Shown: piece by piece, positions 32,973 to 40,252 of the stretch
Numbering within the stretch: position 1 is the stretch's first letter
Layout of the letters: each line of letters begins with the position of its first letter
Assembly: GCA_046518185.1 (NCBI GenBank)
Contig: JBKGRZ010000007.1
Location: 62,001 to 126,000, forward strand
From: Scandinavium vulneris_A
GTDB lineage: Bacteria > Pseudomonadota > Gammaproteobacteria > Enterobacterales > Enterobacteriaceae
Reading direction: 5' to 3'
DNA length: 64,000 nt
Program-made: the position numbers and the translations under genes
The notes under the pieces: generated by a model
What the model was told of the DNA's origin: nothing
Databases searched by the model: none
Seen by the model: only the letters and a program-made list of their open reading frames with translations

Positions 32973-33467
32973 TTATTTCATCCGCGCCATATAATACGCA
33001 TCGACGTATTCCCCGTTGCGCAGGGCGTAGTTCTTGCCGGTGCCTTCTATCTCGAACCCGAACTTCCGGTACAGGCCGATCCCCGCAGGATTATCGACAA
33101 ACACCGTCAATTCTATTCGCTCGACGCGCAGCCAGTTGTCGCACAGGTTCACCATCTCCCGCATCAGCGCGCTGCCGACCCCGCGGTTCTGAAACGCCGG
33201 TGCGATGCCTATCCCAAAGGTAGCAACATGGCTGCGACGCGGGTTTTCCATCACCTCCAGCGTCAGATGGCCGACCACCCGGTCGTCGATGCAGGCGACG
33301 AGCTGCCGTCTGCCGGGCTTGCGCATCACACGTTCGTGCCACATTTCCATGGAAGGATGAGGAATTTGTAGAGTGGAGTGATAGACATCCGGATGCATGT
33401 TCATCTGACGTAATGCTTCTGCATCGTTGGCTTCAACGTGTCGGATCACTATTTCACTCGTGCTCAT
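32973..33467 (-). CDS. yhhY: YhhY, GNAT amino-acid N-acetyltransferase
   Basis: GNAT acetyltransferase of 164 residues. The acetyl-CoA motif reads QNRGVGSALM (about 92-101), followed by a beta-bulge ELTVFVDN and the family's C-terminal GTGKNYALRNGEYVDAYYM segment. In E. coli YhhY acetylates some amino acids and processed toxic aminoacyl-nucleotides. The frame is open back to 33641 but the ATG at 33467 has a strong AAGGAGAG site and matches the family start MSxSEIVIRH. Reads leftward; its promoter region also borders ryhB. Confidence 0.92.
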   Translation of the reverse strand: MSTSEIVIRHVEANDAEALRQMNMHPDVYHSTLQIPHPSMEMWHERVMRKPGRRQLVACIDDRVVGHLTLEVMENPRRSHVATFGIGIAPAFQNRGVGSALMREMVNLCDNWLRVERIELTVFVDNPAGIGLYRKFGFEIEGTGKNYALRNGEYVDAYYMARMK

Positions 33468-33574
33468 TCCTTCTCTCCTTTCCCAGGGTGGGCGTTTAGT
33501 TGTCCCTGTAACCATCCCCGAGCCGCAAAATTTCGTCAACTGCTGTTTTTTGTTAAAAAGCGCTAGACAAGTGC

Positions 33575-33593
33575 GAATGATAATGATTATTAT
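33575..33593 (+). promoter_or_regulatory. Fur box over the ryhB promoter
   Basis: GAATGATAATGATTATTAT contains TGATAAT-G-ATTATTA, close to the 7-1-7 Fur consensus. It covers the -10 (TATTAT, 33588-33593); a -35-like TAGACA is at 33564-33569. Fe2+-Fur would block ryhB, the known E. coli logic. Confidence 0.88.
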
Positions 33594-33599
33594 TGCCAT

Positions 33600-33697
33600 G
33601 CGTTCAGGGAGACCCTTACGGAGAACCTGAAAGCACGACATTGCTCACATTGCTTCCAGTATTATTTTGTAGCCAGCCTCGCGCTGGCTTTTTTTTT
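33600..33697 (+). ncRNA. ryhB: RyhB, iron-responsive regulatory small RNA
   Basis: An Hfq-dependent small RNA that, under iron shortage, pairs with and destabilises mRNAs for iron-using proteins. The transcript would start near 33600 with GCGTTCAGGGAGACCC; the central pairing region GACATTGCTCACATTGCTTCC is represented from 33638 to 33657 and looks identical to E. coli RyhB. The terminator stem AGCCAGC/GCTGGCT (33671-33689) is followed by nine T. The locus between yhhY and yhhX is the same as in E. coli. The loop before the terminator is a few bases longer than I remember. Confidence 0.94.
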
Positions 33698-33786
33698 GCC
33701 CATCTTACTTCGGGCAAAATGGGGATGTTTGCTTTTAGAGACTTGCAGTATGGTAGGGATAATTCAAAGTCAAAAAGGACTGAACC

Positions 33787-34824
33787 ATGACCCTACATTG
33801 CGCATTTATTGGTTTCGGAAAAAGCACCACCCGCTATCACCTCCCGTACGTCCTCAACCGCAAAGAGAACTGGCATGTGGCGCATATTTATCGCCGTAGC
33901 GCCAAGCCGGACGAGCAGCAGCCGCAGTATCAGCACATTCATTTCACCAGTGATTTAGACGACGTATTGAATGACCCGCAGGTCAAACTGGTGGTGGTCT
34001 GTACCCATGCCGACAGCCATTTTGACTATGCGAAACGGGCGCTGGAAGCCGGAAAAAACGTGCTGGTGGAAAAACCGTTCACCCCGACCATCGCCGAAGC
34101 GAAAGAACTGTTCGCGCTGGCAAAGTCGAAAGGGCTGACGGTCACGCCGTATCAGAACCGTCGCTTTGACTCCTGCTTCTTGACCGCCAAAAAGGCCATC
34201 GAGAGCGGAAAACTCGGTGATATTGTGGAAATTGAAAGTCATTTCGATTACTACCGCCCGGAAGTGCCCACCCAGCCAGGCCTGCCGCAGGACGGCGCAT
34301 TCTATGGTCTGGGCGTGCATACCATGGACCAAATCATCTCGCTGTTTGGTCGCCCGGACCACGTGGCGTATGACATCCGCAGCCTGCGAAACAAAGCTAA
34401 CCCGGACGATACTTTTGAGGCGCAGCTGTTCTACGGCAACCTGAAGGCGATCGTCAAAACCAGCCACCTGGTGAAAATCGATTACCCGAAATTTATCGTG
34501 CATGGCACCAAGGGCTCGTACCTGAAATACGGCATCGACCAGCAGGAAACCAGCCTGAAGGCCAATATCATGCCGGGCGAGCCGGGCTTTGCCGCCGATG
34601 ACAGCATCGGCCAGCTGGAGTACGTGAACGCTCAGGGCGAGACGGTGCGTGAGGAAGTGAAACCGGAAATCGGGGACTATGGCCGGGTGTACGATGCGCT
34701 GTATCAGACGCTGAAAAACGGCGCGCCGAATTACGTCAAGGAATCTGAAGCTCTGACCAATCTGGAGATCCTCGAACGGGCCTTCGAACAGGCTTCGCCT
34801 GCCACGATAACCCTCGCCAAATAA
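33787..34824 (+). CDS. yhhX: YhhX, Gfo/Idh/MocA family oxidoreductase
   Basis: NAD(P)-dependent dehydrogenase-like protein of 345 residues. The N-terminal Rossmann motif is IGFGKSTTRYHLP (about 8-20), the family's catalytic-site Lys is in VEKPFTP (about 94-100), and a C-terminal alpha/beta substrate domain follows (GVHTMDQI near 179). Substrate unknown; E. coli YhhX has the same length. It begins 90 bp after ryhB. A hairpin sits after its stop. Confidence 0.93.
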   Translation: MTLHCAFIGFGKSTTRYHLPYVLNRKENWHVAHIYRRSAKPDEQQPQYQHIHFTSDLDDVLNDPQVKLVVVCTHADSHFDYAKRALEAGKNVLVEKPFTPTIAEAKELFALAKSKGLTVTPYQNRRFDSCFLTAKKAIESGKLGDIVEIESHFDYYRPEVPTQPGLPQDGAFYGLGVHTMDQIISLFGRPDHVAYDIRSLRNKANPDDTFEAQLFYGNLKAIVKTSHLVKIDYPKFIVHGTKGSYLKYGIDQQETSLKANIMPGEPGFAADDSIGQLEYVNAQGETVREEVKPEIGDYGRVYDALYQTLKNGAPNYVKESEALTNLEILERAFEQASPATITLAK

Positions 34825-34837
34825 GCGGATTTGGCTT

Positions 34838-34868
34838 CTCTGTTCTTGTTCATAAATTTTGAACAGAG
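34838..34868 (+). promoter_or_regulatory. Inverted repeats in the yhhX-yhhW gap
   Basis: CTCTGTTC (34838-34845) pairs with GAACAGAG (34861-34868), and the inner TGTTCA-N7-TGAACA (34847-34865) is itself a palindrome of operator shape. It may be a yhhX 3' hairpin without a T-run or a repressor site for yhhW; the sequence does not decide. Confidence 0.35.
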
Positions 34869-34913
34869 GAGTCAATTTTCACCCACTATCATCCTGGCCG
34901 GTTCCGGTCCACA

Positions 34914-34943
34914 CTAACTCCATCGAAACGAACACGGAGTTAG
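34914..34943 (+). promoter_or_regulatory. Hairpin masking the yhhW ribosome-binding site
   Basis: CTAACTCC (34914-34921) is perfectly complementary to GGAGTTAG (34936-34943), with a 14-base loop. GGAG of the right arm is the only good Shine-Dalgarno for yhhW, 9 bases ahead of its ATG. In the mRNA the site would be paired, which suggests translational control. Confidence 0.5.
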
Positions 34944-34948
34944 ACATC

Positions 34949-35644
34949 ATGATTTACTTACGCAAAGCAAACGAACGTGGCCATGCAAATCACGGCTGGC
35001 TGGACTCCTGGCACACCTTCTCTTTCGCGAATTATTACGACGCGAATTTCATGGGCTTCTCCGCGCTTCGGGTCATTAACGACGACGTGATTGATGCCGG
35101 TCAGGGCTTCGGCACTCACCCGCACAAAGACATGGAAATTCTGACCTACGTGCTGGAAGGCGCCGTTGAACATGAAGACAGCATGGGCAACAAAGAGCAG
35201 GTGCCTGCCGGTGAATTCCAGATTATGAGCGCCGGGACCGGGGTACGTCACTCGGAGTACAACCCGAGCAAAACGGAAAAGCTGCACCTGTATCAAATCT
35301 GGATTATCCCGCAGGAAAACGGCATCACGCCGCGCTACGAGCAGCGTCGCTTTGACGCCACCCAGGGCAAACAGCTGGTGCTGTCGCCTGATGCTCGCGA
35401 CGGTTCGTTGAAAGTGAATCAGGACATGGAGCTGTACCGCTGGGCGCTGTTGAAAGACGAACAGTCGGTGCATCAGATTGCTGCGGATCGCAAGGTGTGG
35501 ATCCAGGTGGTAAAAGGTGACGTGTCGATTAATGGCACCAAAGCGACCACCGCTGACGGCCTGGCAATCTGGGACGAGCAGGCGATTTCGGTTCACGCTG
35601 AAAGCGACGCTGAAATTCTGCTGTTCGATCTGCCGCCGGTATGA
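34949..35644 (+). CDS. yhhW: YhhW, pirin-family quercetin 2,3-dioxygenase
   Basis: Bicupin of 231 residues of the pirin family; E. coli YhhW has quercetinase activity in vitro, the physiological substrate being unknown. Metal-site residues lie in the first cupin: GFGTHPHKDMEI (about 52-63, two His), and HSEYNPS with another His plus Glu near 101-107. The frame is open to 34859, but the family protein begins MIYLRKANERG at 34949. A hairpin covers its ribosome site. A strong inverted repeat follows the stop. Confidence 0.94.
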   Translation: MIYLRKANERGHANHGWLDSWHTFSFANYYDANFMGFSALRVINDDVIDAGQGFGTHPHKDMEILTYVLEGAVEHEDSMGNKEQVPAGEFQIMSAGTGVRHSEYNPSKTEKLHLYQIWIIPQENGITPRYEQRRFDATQGKQLVLSPDARDGSLKVNQDMELYRWALLKDEQSVHQIAADRKVWIQVVKGDVSINGTKATTADGLAIWDEQAISVHAESDAEILLFDLPPV

Positions 35645-35665
35645 TCCTGATTAAATAAAATAGAA

Positions 35666-35693
35666 GAACCTTCCCGGATATTCGGGAAGGTTC
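35666..35693. terminator. Hairpin between yhhW and gntR
   Basis: GAACCTTCCCG pairs with CGGGAAGGTTC (11 bp) around GATATT, 22 bases after the yhhW stop. There is no T-run directly behind it on the plus strand, so termination efficiency is uncertain, but the stem is very stable. Confidence 0.7.
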
Positions 35694-35748
35694 CGTCACG
35701 TCCATGATAAACTGGTGGAATGTCTCCCCCTTTATCAGCCTCTGGACG

Positions 35749-36744
35749 ATGAAAAAGAAAAGACCCGTACTTCAGGATGTGGCCGATCGCGTCGGCGTGA
35801 CCAAAATGACGGTCAGCCGTTTTTTGCGTAACCCGGAACAAGTTTCCGAAGCGCTGCGTGGCAAGATTGCTATCGCCCTGGATGAACTGGGTTACATTCC
35901 CAACCGCGCCCCGGATATTCTTTCCAATGCGACCAGCCGCGCGATTGGCGTACTTCTTCCTTCCTTGACCAACCAGGTATTCGCCGAAGTGCTGAAAGGC
36001 ATTGAAAGCGTGACCGACGCCTACGGTTATCAGGCAATGCTCGCGCACTACGGCTACAAGCCGGAAATGGAAGAGGAGCGTCTGGAATCCATGCTTTCCT
36101 GGAATATCGATGGGCTGATCCTCTCCGAGCGTACCCACACCGCGCGCACCCGCAAAATGATTGAAGTCTCCGGCATTCCGGTGGTTGAACTGATGGACAG
36201 CCAGTCGCCGTGCATTGATATCGCCGTCGGATTCGACAACTTTGAAGCCGCGCGCCAGATGACCGCCACCATTATTTCGCGCGGCCATCGCCACATTGCC
36301 TACCTTGGGGCGCGTCTCGACGAACGCACCATCATCAAACAGAAGGGCTACGAGCAGGCGATGCGCGAGGCGGGCCTTACCCCATACAGCGTGATGGTTG
36401 AGCAGTCGTCGTCGTACTCCTCCGGCATTGAGTTGATGCGTCAGGCGCGTCGTGAATATCCGCAGCTCGACGGTATTTTCTGTACTAACGATGACCTCGC
36501 GGTCGGCGCGGCGTTTGAGTGCCAGCGTCTGGGCTTAAAAATTCCTGACGACATGGCGATTGCTGGTTTCCACGGGCACGACATCGGCCAGGTGATGGAA
36601 CCGCGTCTGGCGAGCGTCCTGACCCCGCGTGAGCGTATGGGCCGCATTGGCGCTGAACGTCTGCTGGCACGTATCCGGGGTGAAATTGTTACGCCTAAGA
36701 TGTTAGATTTAGGTTTCACATTGTCACCGGGTGGATCTATTTAA
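35749..36744 (+). CDS. gntR: GntR, gluconate repressor (LacI family)
   Basis: LacI-type repressor of 331 residues controlling gluconate uptake and the Entner-Doudoroff genes, released by gluconate. The N-terminal helix-turn-helix reads LQDVADRVGVTKMTVSRFLR (about 8-27), the hinge helix PNRAPDIL follows, and the periplasmic-binding-like sugar domain spans 60-331. I use the ATG at 35749 (MKKKRPVLQ), which gives the E. coli length; an open frame from 35704 adds 15 unlikely residues. It lies upstream of gntKU with its own transcript. Confidence 0.96.
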   Translation: MKKKRPVLQDVADRVGVTKMTVSRFLRNPEQVSEALRGKIAIALDELGYIPNRAPDILSNATSRAIGVLLPSLTNQVFAEVLKGIESVTDAYGYQAMLAHYGYKPEMEEERLESMLSWNIDGLILSERTHTARTRKMIEVSGIPVVELMDSQSPCIDIAVGFDNFEAARQMTATIISRGHRHIAYLGARLDERTIIKQKGYEQAMREAGLTPYSVMVEQSSSYSSGIELMRQARREYPQLDGIFCTNDDLAVGAAFECQRLGLKIPDDMAIAGFHGHDIGQVMEPRLASVLTPRERMGRIGAERLLARIRGEIVTPKMLDLGFTLSPGGSI

Positions 36745-36753
36745 TCCGACAAG

Positions 36754-36769
36754 TTTGAAGTAGATCACA
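36754..36769 (+). promoter_or_regulatory. CRP site upstream of gntKU
   Basis: TTTGA-N6-TCACA differs from the CRP consensus TGTGA-N6-TCACA at one conserved base. It is about 70 bp ahead of the GntR operators and fits the catabolite control of gntKU known in E. coli. Confidence 0.7.
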
Positions 36770-36823
36770 CAACTCAGTTTATCGTTCGACAGGTTATTGC
36801 TTATCCAAAAGTCCGGCAGGACA

Positions 36824-36851
36824 ATGTTACCGATAACAGTTACCCGTAACA
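36824..36851 (+). promoter_or_regulatory. Two tandem GntR operators ahead of gntK
   Basis: ATGTTACCGATAACAG (36824-36839) and GTTACCCGTAACA (36839-36851) are adjacent palindromes of the GntR type and nearly reproduce the E. coli gntK operator. They lie 25 bases before the gntK start, so bound GntR would block transcription. Confidence 0.88.
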
Positions 36852-36875
36852 AACTGACCTTGTGGGAGCATCGCT

Positions 36876-37406
36876 TTGAGCACGACTAACCATGATCATC
36901 ATGTCTACGTTCTGATGGGCGTCTCTGGAAGCGGAAAATCTGCCGTCGCCAGCGAAGTCGCGTATCAGCTTCATGCCGCGTTTCTTGACGGCGATTTCCT
37001 CCATCCGCGCAGCAATATTGTCAAAATGTCCTCCGGCGAAGCGCTGAACGACGACGACCGTAAACCGTGGCTGCAGGCCCTGAACGACGCCGCTTTCGCC
37101 ATGCAGCGCACCAATAAAGTGTCGCTGATCGTCTGTTCCGCGCTGAAAAAAAGCTACCGCGACCTTCTGCGTGAAGGCAATCCGAACCTCTCCTTCATCT
37201 ACATGAAAGGCGATTTCGACGTGATCGAAAGCCGTCTGAAGGCGCGTAAAGGCCACTTCTTTAAAACCCAGATGCTGGTCACCCAGTTCGAAACCCTGCA
37301 AGAGCCGGGTGCGGATGAGTCCGATGTATTAGTGGTCGATATCGATCAGCCGCTGGAAGGCGTGGTCGCCAGCACTATTGAGTTAATCAACAAAGGCAGT
37401 AAGTAG
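36876..37406 (+). CDS. gntK: GntK, thermoresistant gluconokinase
   Basis: Kinase of 176 residues phosphorylating gluconate to 6-phosphogluconate with ATP. The P-loop GVSGSGKSA is at 15-23, followed by DGDFLHP (substrate region), NDDDRKPW, and the CSALKK-x-YRD lid segment near 87-96. It starts with TTG at 36876, as E. coli gntK does; the preceding GGGAG gives a good ribosome site and the encoded STTNHDHH beginning is conserved. Stop and gntU GTG start share one base. Confidence 0.95.
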   Translation: MSTTNHDHHVYVLMGVSGSGKSAVASEVAYQLHAAFLDGDFLHPRSNIVKMSSGEALNDDDRKPWLQALNDAAFAMQRTNKVSLIVCSALKKSYRDLLREGNPNLSFIYMKGDFDVIESRLKARKGHFFKTQMLVTQFETLQEPGADESDVLVVDIDQPLEGVVASTIELINKGSK

Positions 37407-38746
37407 TGAGTACATTAACGCTTGTTTTAACAGCCGTGGGATCCGTATTGCTGCTGCTGTTTTTAGTGATGAAGGCGCGTATGCACGCCTTTGTTGCTTT
37501 GATGGTGGTGTCTATTGGTGCAGGGCTTTTCTCGGGTATGCCGCTCGATAAAATCGCCGATACGATGCAAAAAGGGATGGGCGGGACGCTCGGCTTCCTC
37601 GCGATTGTGGTCGCACTGGGAGCGATGTTCGGCAAAATTCTGCATGAGACCGGCGCGGTCGATCAGATTGCGGTCAAAATGCTGAAGTCCTTTGGACACA
37701 GTCGGGCGCACTACGCGATAGGCCTCGCAGGGCTTATCTGTGCGCTGCCGCTGTTCTTCGAGGTGGCGATTGTGCTGCTGATTAGCGTTGCGTTCTCGAT
37801 GGCGCGTCACACCGGCACCAACCTTGTGAAGCTGGTGATCCCGCTGTTTGCGGGCGTTGCCGCCGCCGCGGCGTTCCTGCTGCCTGGGCCTGCGCCGATG
37901 CTGCTGGCCTCACAGATGCACGCTGACTTTGGCTGGATGATTTTAATTGGTCTGTGCGCGGCTATTCCGGGGATGATTATCGCCGGGCCGCTGTGGGGCA
38001 ATTTCATTAGCCGTTACGTTGAATTGCACATTCCGGACGACATCTCCGAGCCGCATCTGGGCGAAGGCAAAATGCCCAGCTTCGGTTTCAGCCTGGCGCT
38101 GATCCTGCTGCCGCTGGTGCTGGTGGGTCTGAAAACCATTGCCGCTCATTTTGTAGCGGAGGGTTCGACCGCCTACGAATGGTTTGAGTTTATTGGCCAT
38201 CCGTTCACCGCGATCCTCGTGGCGTGTCTGGTGGCGATTTACGGCCTGGCGATGCGTCAGGGAATGCCGAAAGACCGGGTGATGGAAATCTGCGGCGCCG
38301 CGCTGCAACCGGCGGGGATTATTCTGCTGGTTATCGGTGCCGGTGGTGTGTTCAAACAGGTGCTGGTAGATTCCGGCGTGGGTCCGGCGCTGGGTGAAGC
38401 ATTGACCGGGATGGGCCTGCCGATTGCCATTACCTGCTTCGTGCTGGCGGCGGCGGTGCGTATCATTCAGGGCTCTGCGACCGTAGCCTGTCTGACGGCG
38501 GTGGGTCTGGTGATGCCGGTTATCGAACAGCTGCACTACACTGGCGCGCAGATGGCAGCCCTGTCTATCTGTATCGCTGGCGGTTCGATTGTGGTGAGTC
38601 ATGTGAATGACGCAGGCTTCTGGCTGTTCGGTAAGTTTACTGGCGCTACCGAAGCGCAGACGCTGAAGACCTGGACGCTGATGGAAACCATTCTGGGCAC
38701 CGTCGGCGCGATTGTCGGGATGATTGCGTTTACGCTGCTGAGCTAG
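37406..38746 (+). CDS. gntU: GntU, low-affinity gluconate permease (GntP family)
   Basis: Membrane transporter of 446 residues, GntP family, about 12-14 helices, bringing in gluconate with protons. Landmarks are LGAMFGKILHETGAVDQIA (about 70-88), LPLFFEVAIVLL and the C-terminal GGSIVVSHVNDAGFWLF near 391-407. GTG start shared with the gntK stop (overlap of one base). Same length as E. coli GntU. It is followed by the structured non-coding element. Confidence 0.97.
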   Translation: MSTLTLVLTAVGSVLLLLFLVMKARMHAFVALMVVSIGAGLFSGMPLDKIADTMQKGMGGTLGFLAIVVALGAMFGKILHETGAVDQIAVKMLKSFGHSRAHYAIGLAGLICALPLFFEVAIVLLISVAFSMARHTGTNLVKLVIPLFAGVAAAAAFLLPGPAPMLLASQMHADFGWMILIGLCAAIPGMIIAGPLWGNFISRYVELHIPDDISEPHLGEGKMPSFGFSLALILLPLVLVGLKTIAAHFVAEGSTAYEWFEFIGHPFTAILVACLVAIYGLAMRQGMPKDRVMEICGAALQPAGIILLVIGAGGVFKQVLVDSGVGPALGEALTGMGLPIAITCFVLAAAVRIIQGSATVACLTAVGLVMPVIEQLHYTGAQMAALSICIAGGSIVVSHVNDAGFWLFGKFTGATEAQTLKTWTLMETILGTVGAIVGMIAFTLLS

Positions 38747-38841
38747 ATTTTCGGCCAGGCCGACGACTTTTTCTAGCATAGTGGATTTGTTCCGTTCACT
38801 TCCATTCCTCTGCTTTTCTGTCACTCTGATGACAGTGAACG

Positions 38842-38873
38842 TGCAAAGGGGGCTCGCCGCCGCCCCCTTTGCA
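38842..38873. repeat. 12-bp perfect stem near the left end of the element
   Basis: TGCAAAGGGGGC pairs with GCCCCCTTTGCA around an eight-base loop. Its length and GC content make it very stable. It lies directly behind the inner copy of AGTGAACG (38834-38841). Confidence 0.9.
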
Positions 38874-39323
38874 ATCCCGGCTCCCGGCAATCAAAATCGC
38901 CGCTTCGCGGTACCCGTGATGTATTGCGTCTGGCTTTCGGGTCGGGCGCGATGCTACTTATTCGTCCCATCCCTGGGGCTCACCCCTTCGGGGTCAACGC
39001 AAGCGTTATTCAAAATCGTTCCTGACGATTTTGTCCCTGTAGCTCACGCCCTCCACCCGCATCCCTGCGGGTGGCCCCGGCCAGCCCCAAACATCACGGC
39101 GATTTTCAGCCGGACCCAAGGTCAACACCCTCAGTTTCCTCGGGCACCGGTTGTGTCCCCGCTTGAAATCGCCGGACTGTAGGCCGGATGACAAGGTCAG
39201 ACCGCCAGGGATGGCGGGCTGAGGCGAAACGAGACAGGAAGTCGAGTCGAGCCGGCCGCAGGCAGATGGCTGGAAGACCGGGCAGTGCGAAGCACCGATT
39301 TCTGTTGCGGGGCCACGGGGATT

Positions 39324-39352
39324 GATAAGGGGAGCGTGGTGCTCCCCTTATC
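39324..39352. repeat. 12-bp perfect stem near the right end of the element
   Basis: GATAAGGGGAGC pairs with GCTCCCCTTATC around GTGGT. It directly precedes the inner copy CCGTTCAC (39353-39360), mirroring the arrangement at the left end. Confidence 0.9.
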
Positions 39353-39452
39353 CCGTTCACGTTCTGCATGGTTTACGGAACCTGCCAGAACATCTAGTGA
39401 ACGGAACAATACCTCGGGATAAAAATAGCTTACCCCTGCCAAGGGGCCAACA

Positions 39453-40046
39453 TCACCCCTTCATCCACACCCGGATGCCATCCAGGAACATCTGGGTGGC
39501 GAGCATCACCAGAATCAACCCCATCAGACGCTCCAGCGCGTTAACCCCTTTCTCGCCGAGCAGGCGCAAAAACAGTCCCGACTGCAACAGAATCGCTACC
39601 GTACCGCCCCAGGCGAGCATCAGGGCTATCACTAAATGACTCATCTGATTCGGATATTGATGCGACAGCAGCATTAACGTTGCCAGCAGCGACGGCCCGG
39701 CAACCAGCGGAATGGCCAGCGGGACGATAAACGGTTCTTCACCGGCCGGTAAGCCGTTACTGCCGCCATCGTTGCCGGGAAAAATCATCTTTATAGCAAT
39801 CAGGAACAAAATAATGCCGCCAGAGATAGAAACCGTCTCCGCGCTCAGGTTCAGAAACGCCAGAATTTTTTCACCGGCGAACAGGAAGATGAGCATGATC
39901 AGCAGGGCGATTAACAGCTCGCGGATCATAATGGCCCTGCGGCGCTTGGGCTCGGTGTGTTTCAATACCGACATAAAAATCGGCAGGTTGCCCAACGGAT
40001 CCATAATCAGGATCAACAGCACCGCAGCGGAAAGGATTTCACTCAT
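39453..40046 (-). CDS. yhgN: YhgN, MarC-family membrane protein
   Basis: Inner-membrane protein of 197 residues with six hydrophobic helices, MarC family (UPF0056), function unknown despite the family name. Landmarks are ILIMDPLGNLPIF (about 12-24), SGGIILFLIAIKM near 75-87, and IPLVAGPSLLATLML near 113-127. Same length as E. coli YhgN. Reads leftward, divergent from asd across 206 bp, convergent with gntU across the structured element. Confidence 0.93.
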   Translation of the reverse strand: MSEILSAAVLLILIMDPLGNLPIFMSVLKHTEPKRRRAIMIRELLIALLIMLIFLFAGEKILAFLNLSAETVSISGGIILFLIAIKMIFPGNDGGSNGLPAGEEPFIVPLAIPLVAGPSLLATLMLLSHQYPNQMSHLVIALMLAWGGTVAILLQSGLFLRLLGEKGVNALERLMGLILVMLATQMFLDGIRVWMKG

Positions 40047-40252
40047 AGATTGTTCCCTGATAATTGTGTTTCACACGGCCTCTACGCGTTGAAAATGACG
40101 CGTTAAATAAGCTTCTTTACTGAATCCTGCATAATCATTGATATTTTTCACTTGCGACTTTGGCTGCATTTTGTAATGTGAGGCATACCCTGCATTCTTT
40201 CGAGAAAATCGGGGTCAGCACATCAGCACATACCTCTGCAGGAATACACGCT

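Larger units (their letters stand above)
38787..39409. mobile_element. 623-bp structured element with perfect 14-bp terminal inverted repeats
   Basis: Left end TTGTTCCGTTCACT (38787-38800) and right end AGTGAACGGAACAA (39396-39409) are exact reverse complements. Inside are at least five perfect stems: 12 bp at 38842-38873, 9 bp at 39011-39033, 8 bp at 39053-39074, 6 bp at 39202-39217 and 12 bp at 39324-39352, plus a 9-bp long-range pair 39097-39105 with 39166-39174. No transposase or other coding gene. It resembles a non-autonomous (MITE-like) repeat or a large structured RNA; which of these is not decidable from one copy. No convincing target-site duplication is visible. Confidence 0.6.
38747..39452. 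other. Gap between gntU and yhgN occupied by a structured non-coding element
   Basis: About 700 bp without a credible gene. Short open frames on both strands (60-105 codons) lack ribosome sites, overlap each other and translate to low-complexity Pro/Arg/Ser-rich peptides. Most of the gap is an element bounded by inverted repeats at 38787-38800 and 39396-39409, listed separately. The first 40 bases after gntU and the last 40 before yhgN are ordinary. Confidence 0.85.

Noticed and set aside
35704..35748. N-terminal extension of GntR
   Set aside because: Fifteen extra codons with no ribosome site; the conserved protein begins at 35749.
38780..39416. Target-site duplication flanking the structured element
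   Set aside because: Bases next to the two 14-bp ends (left GGATT, right TACCT) do not repeat, so no duplication can be claimed.
38781..39639. Several 60-130-codon frames in the gntU-yhgN gap, on both strands
   Set aside because: They overlap one another, begin without ribosome sites, cross the strong stems and yield low-complexity peptides. I treat the region as non-coding, though similar short peptides may be annotated in related genomes.
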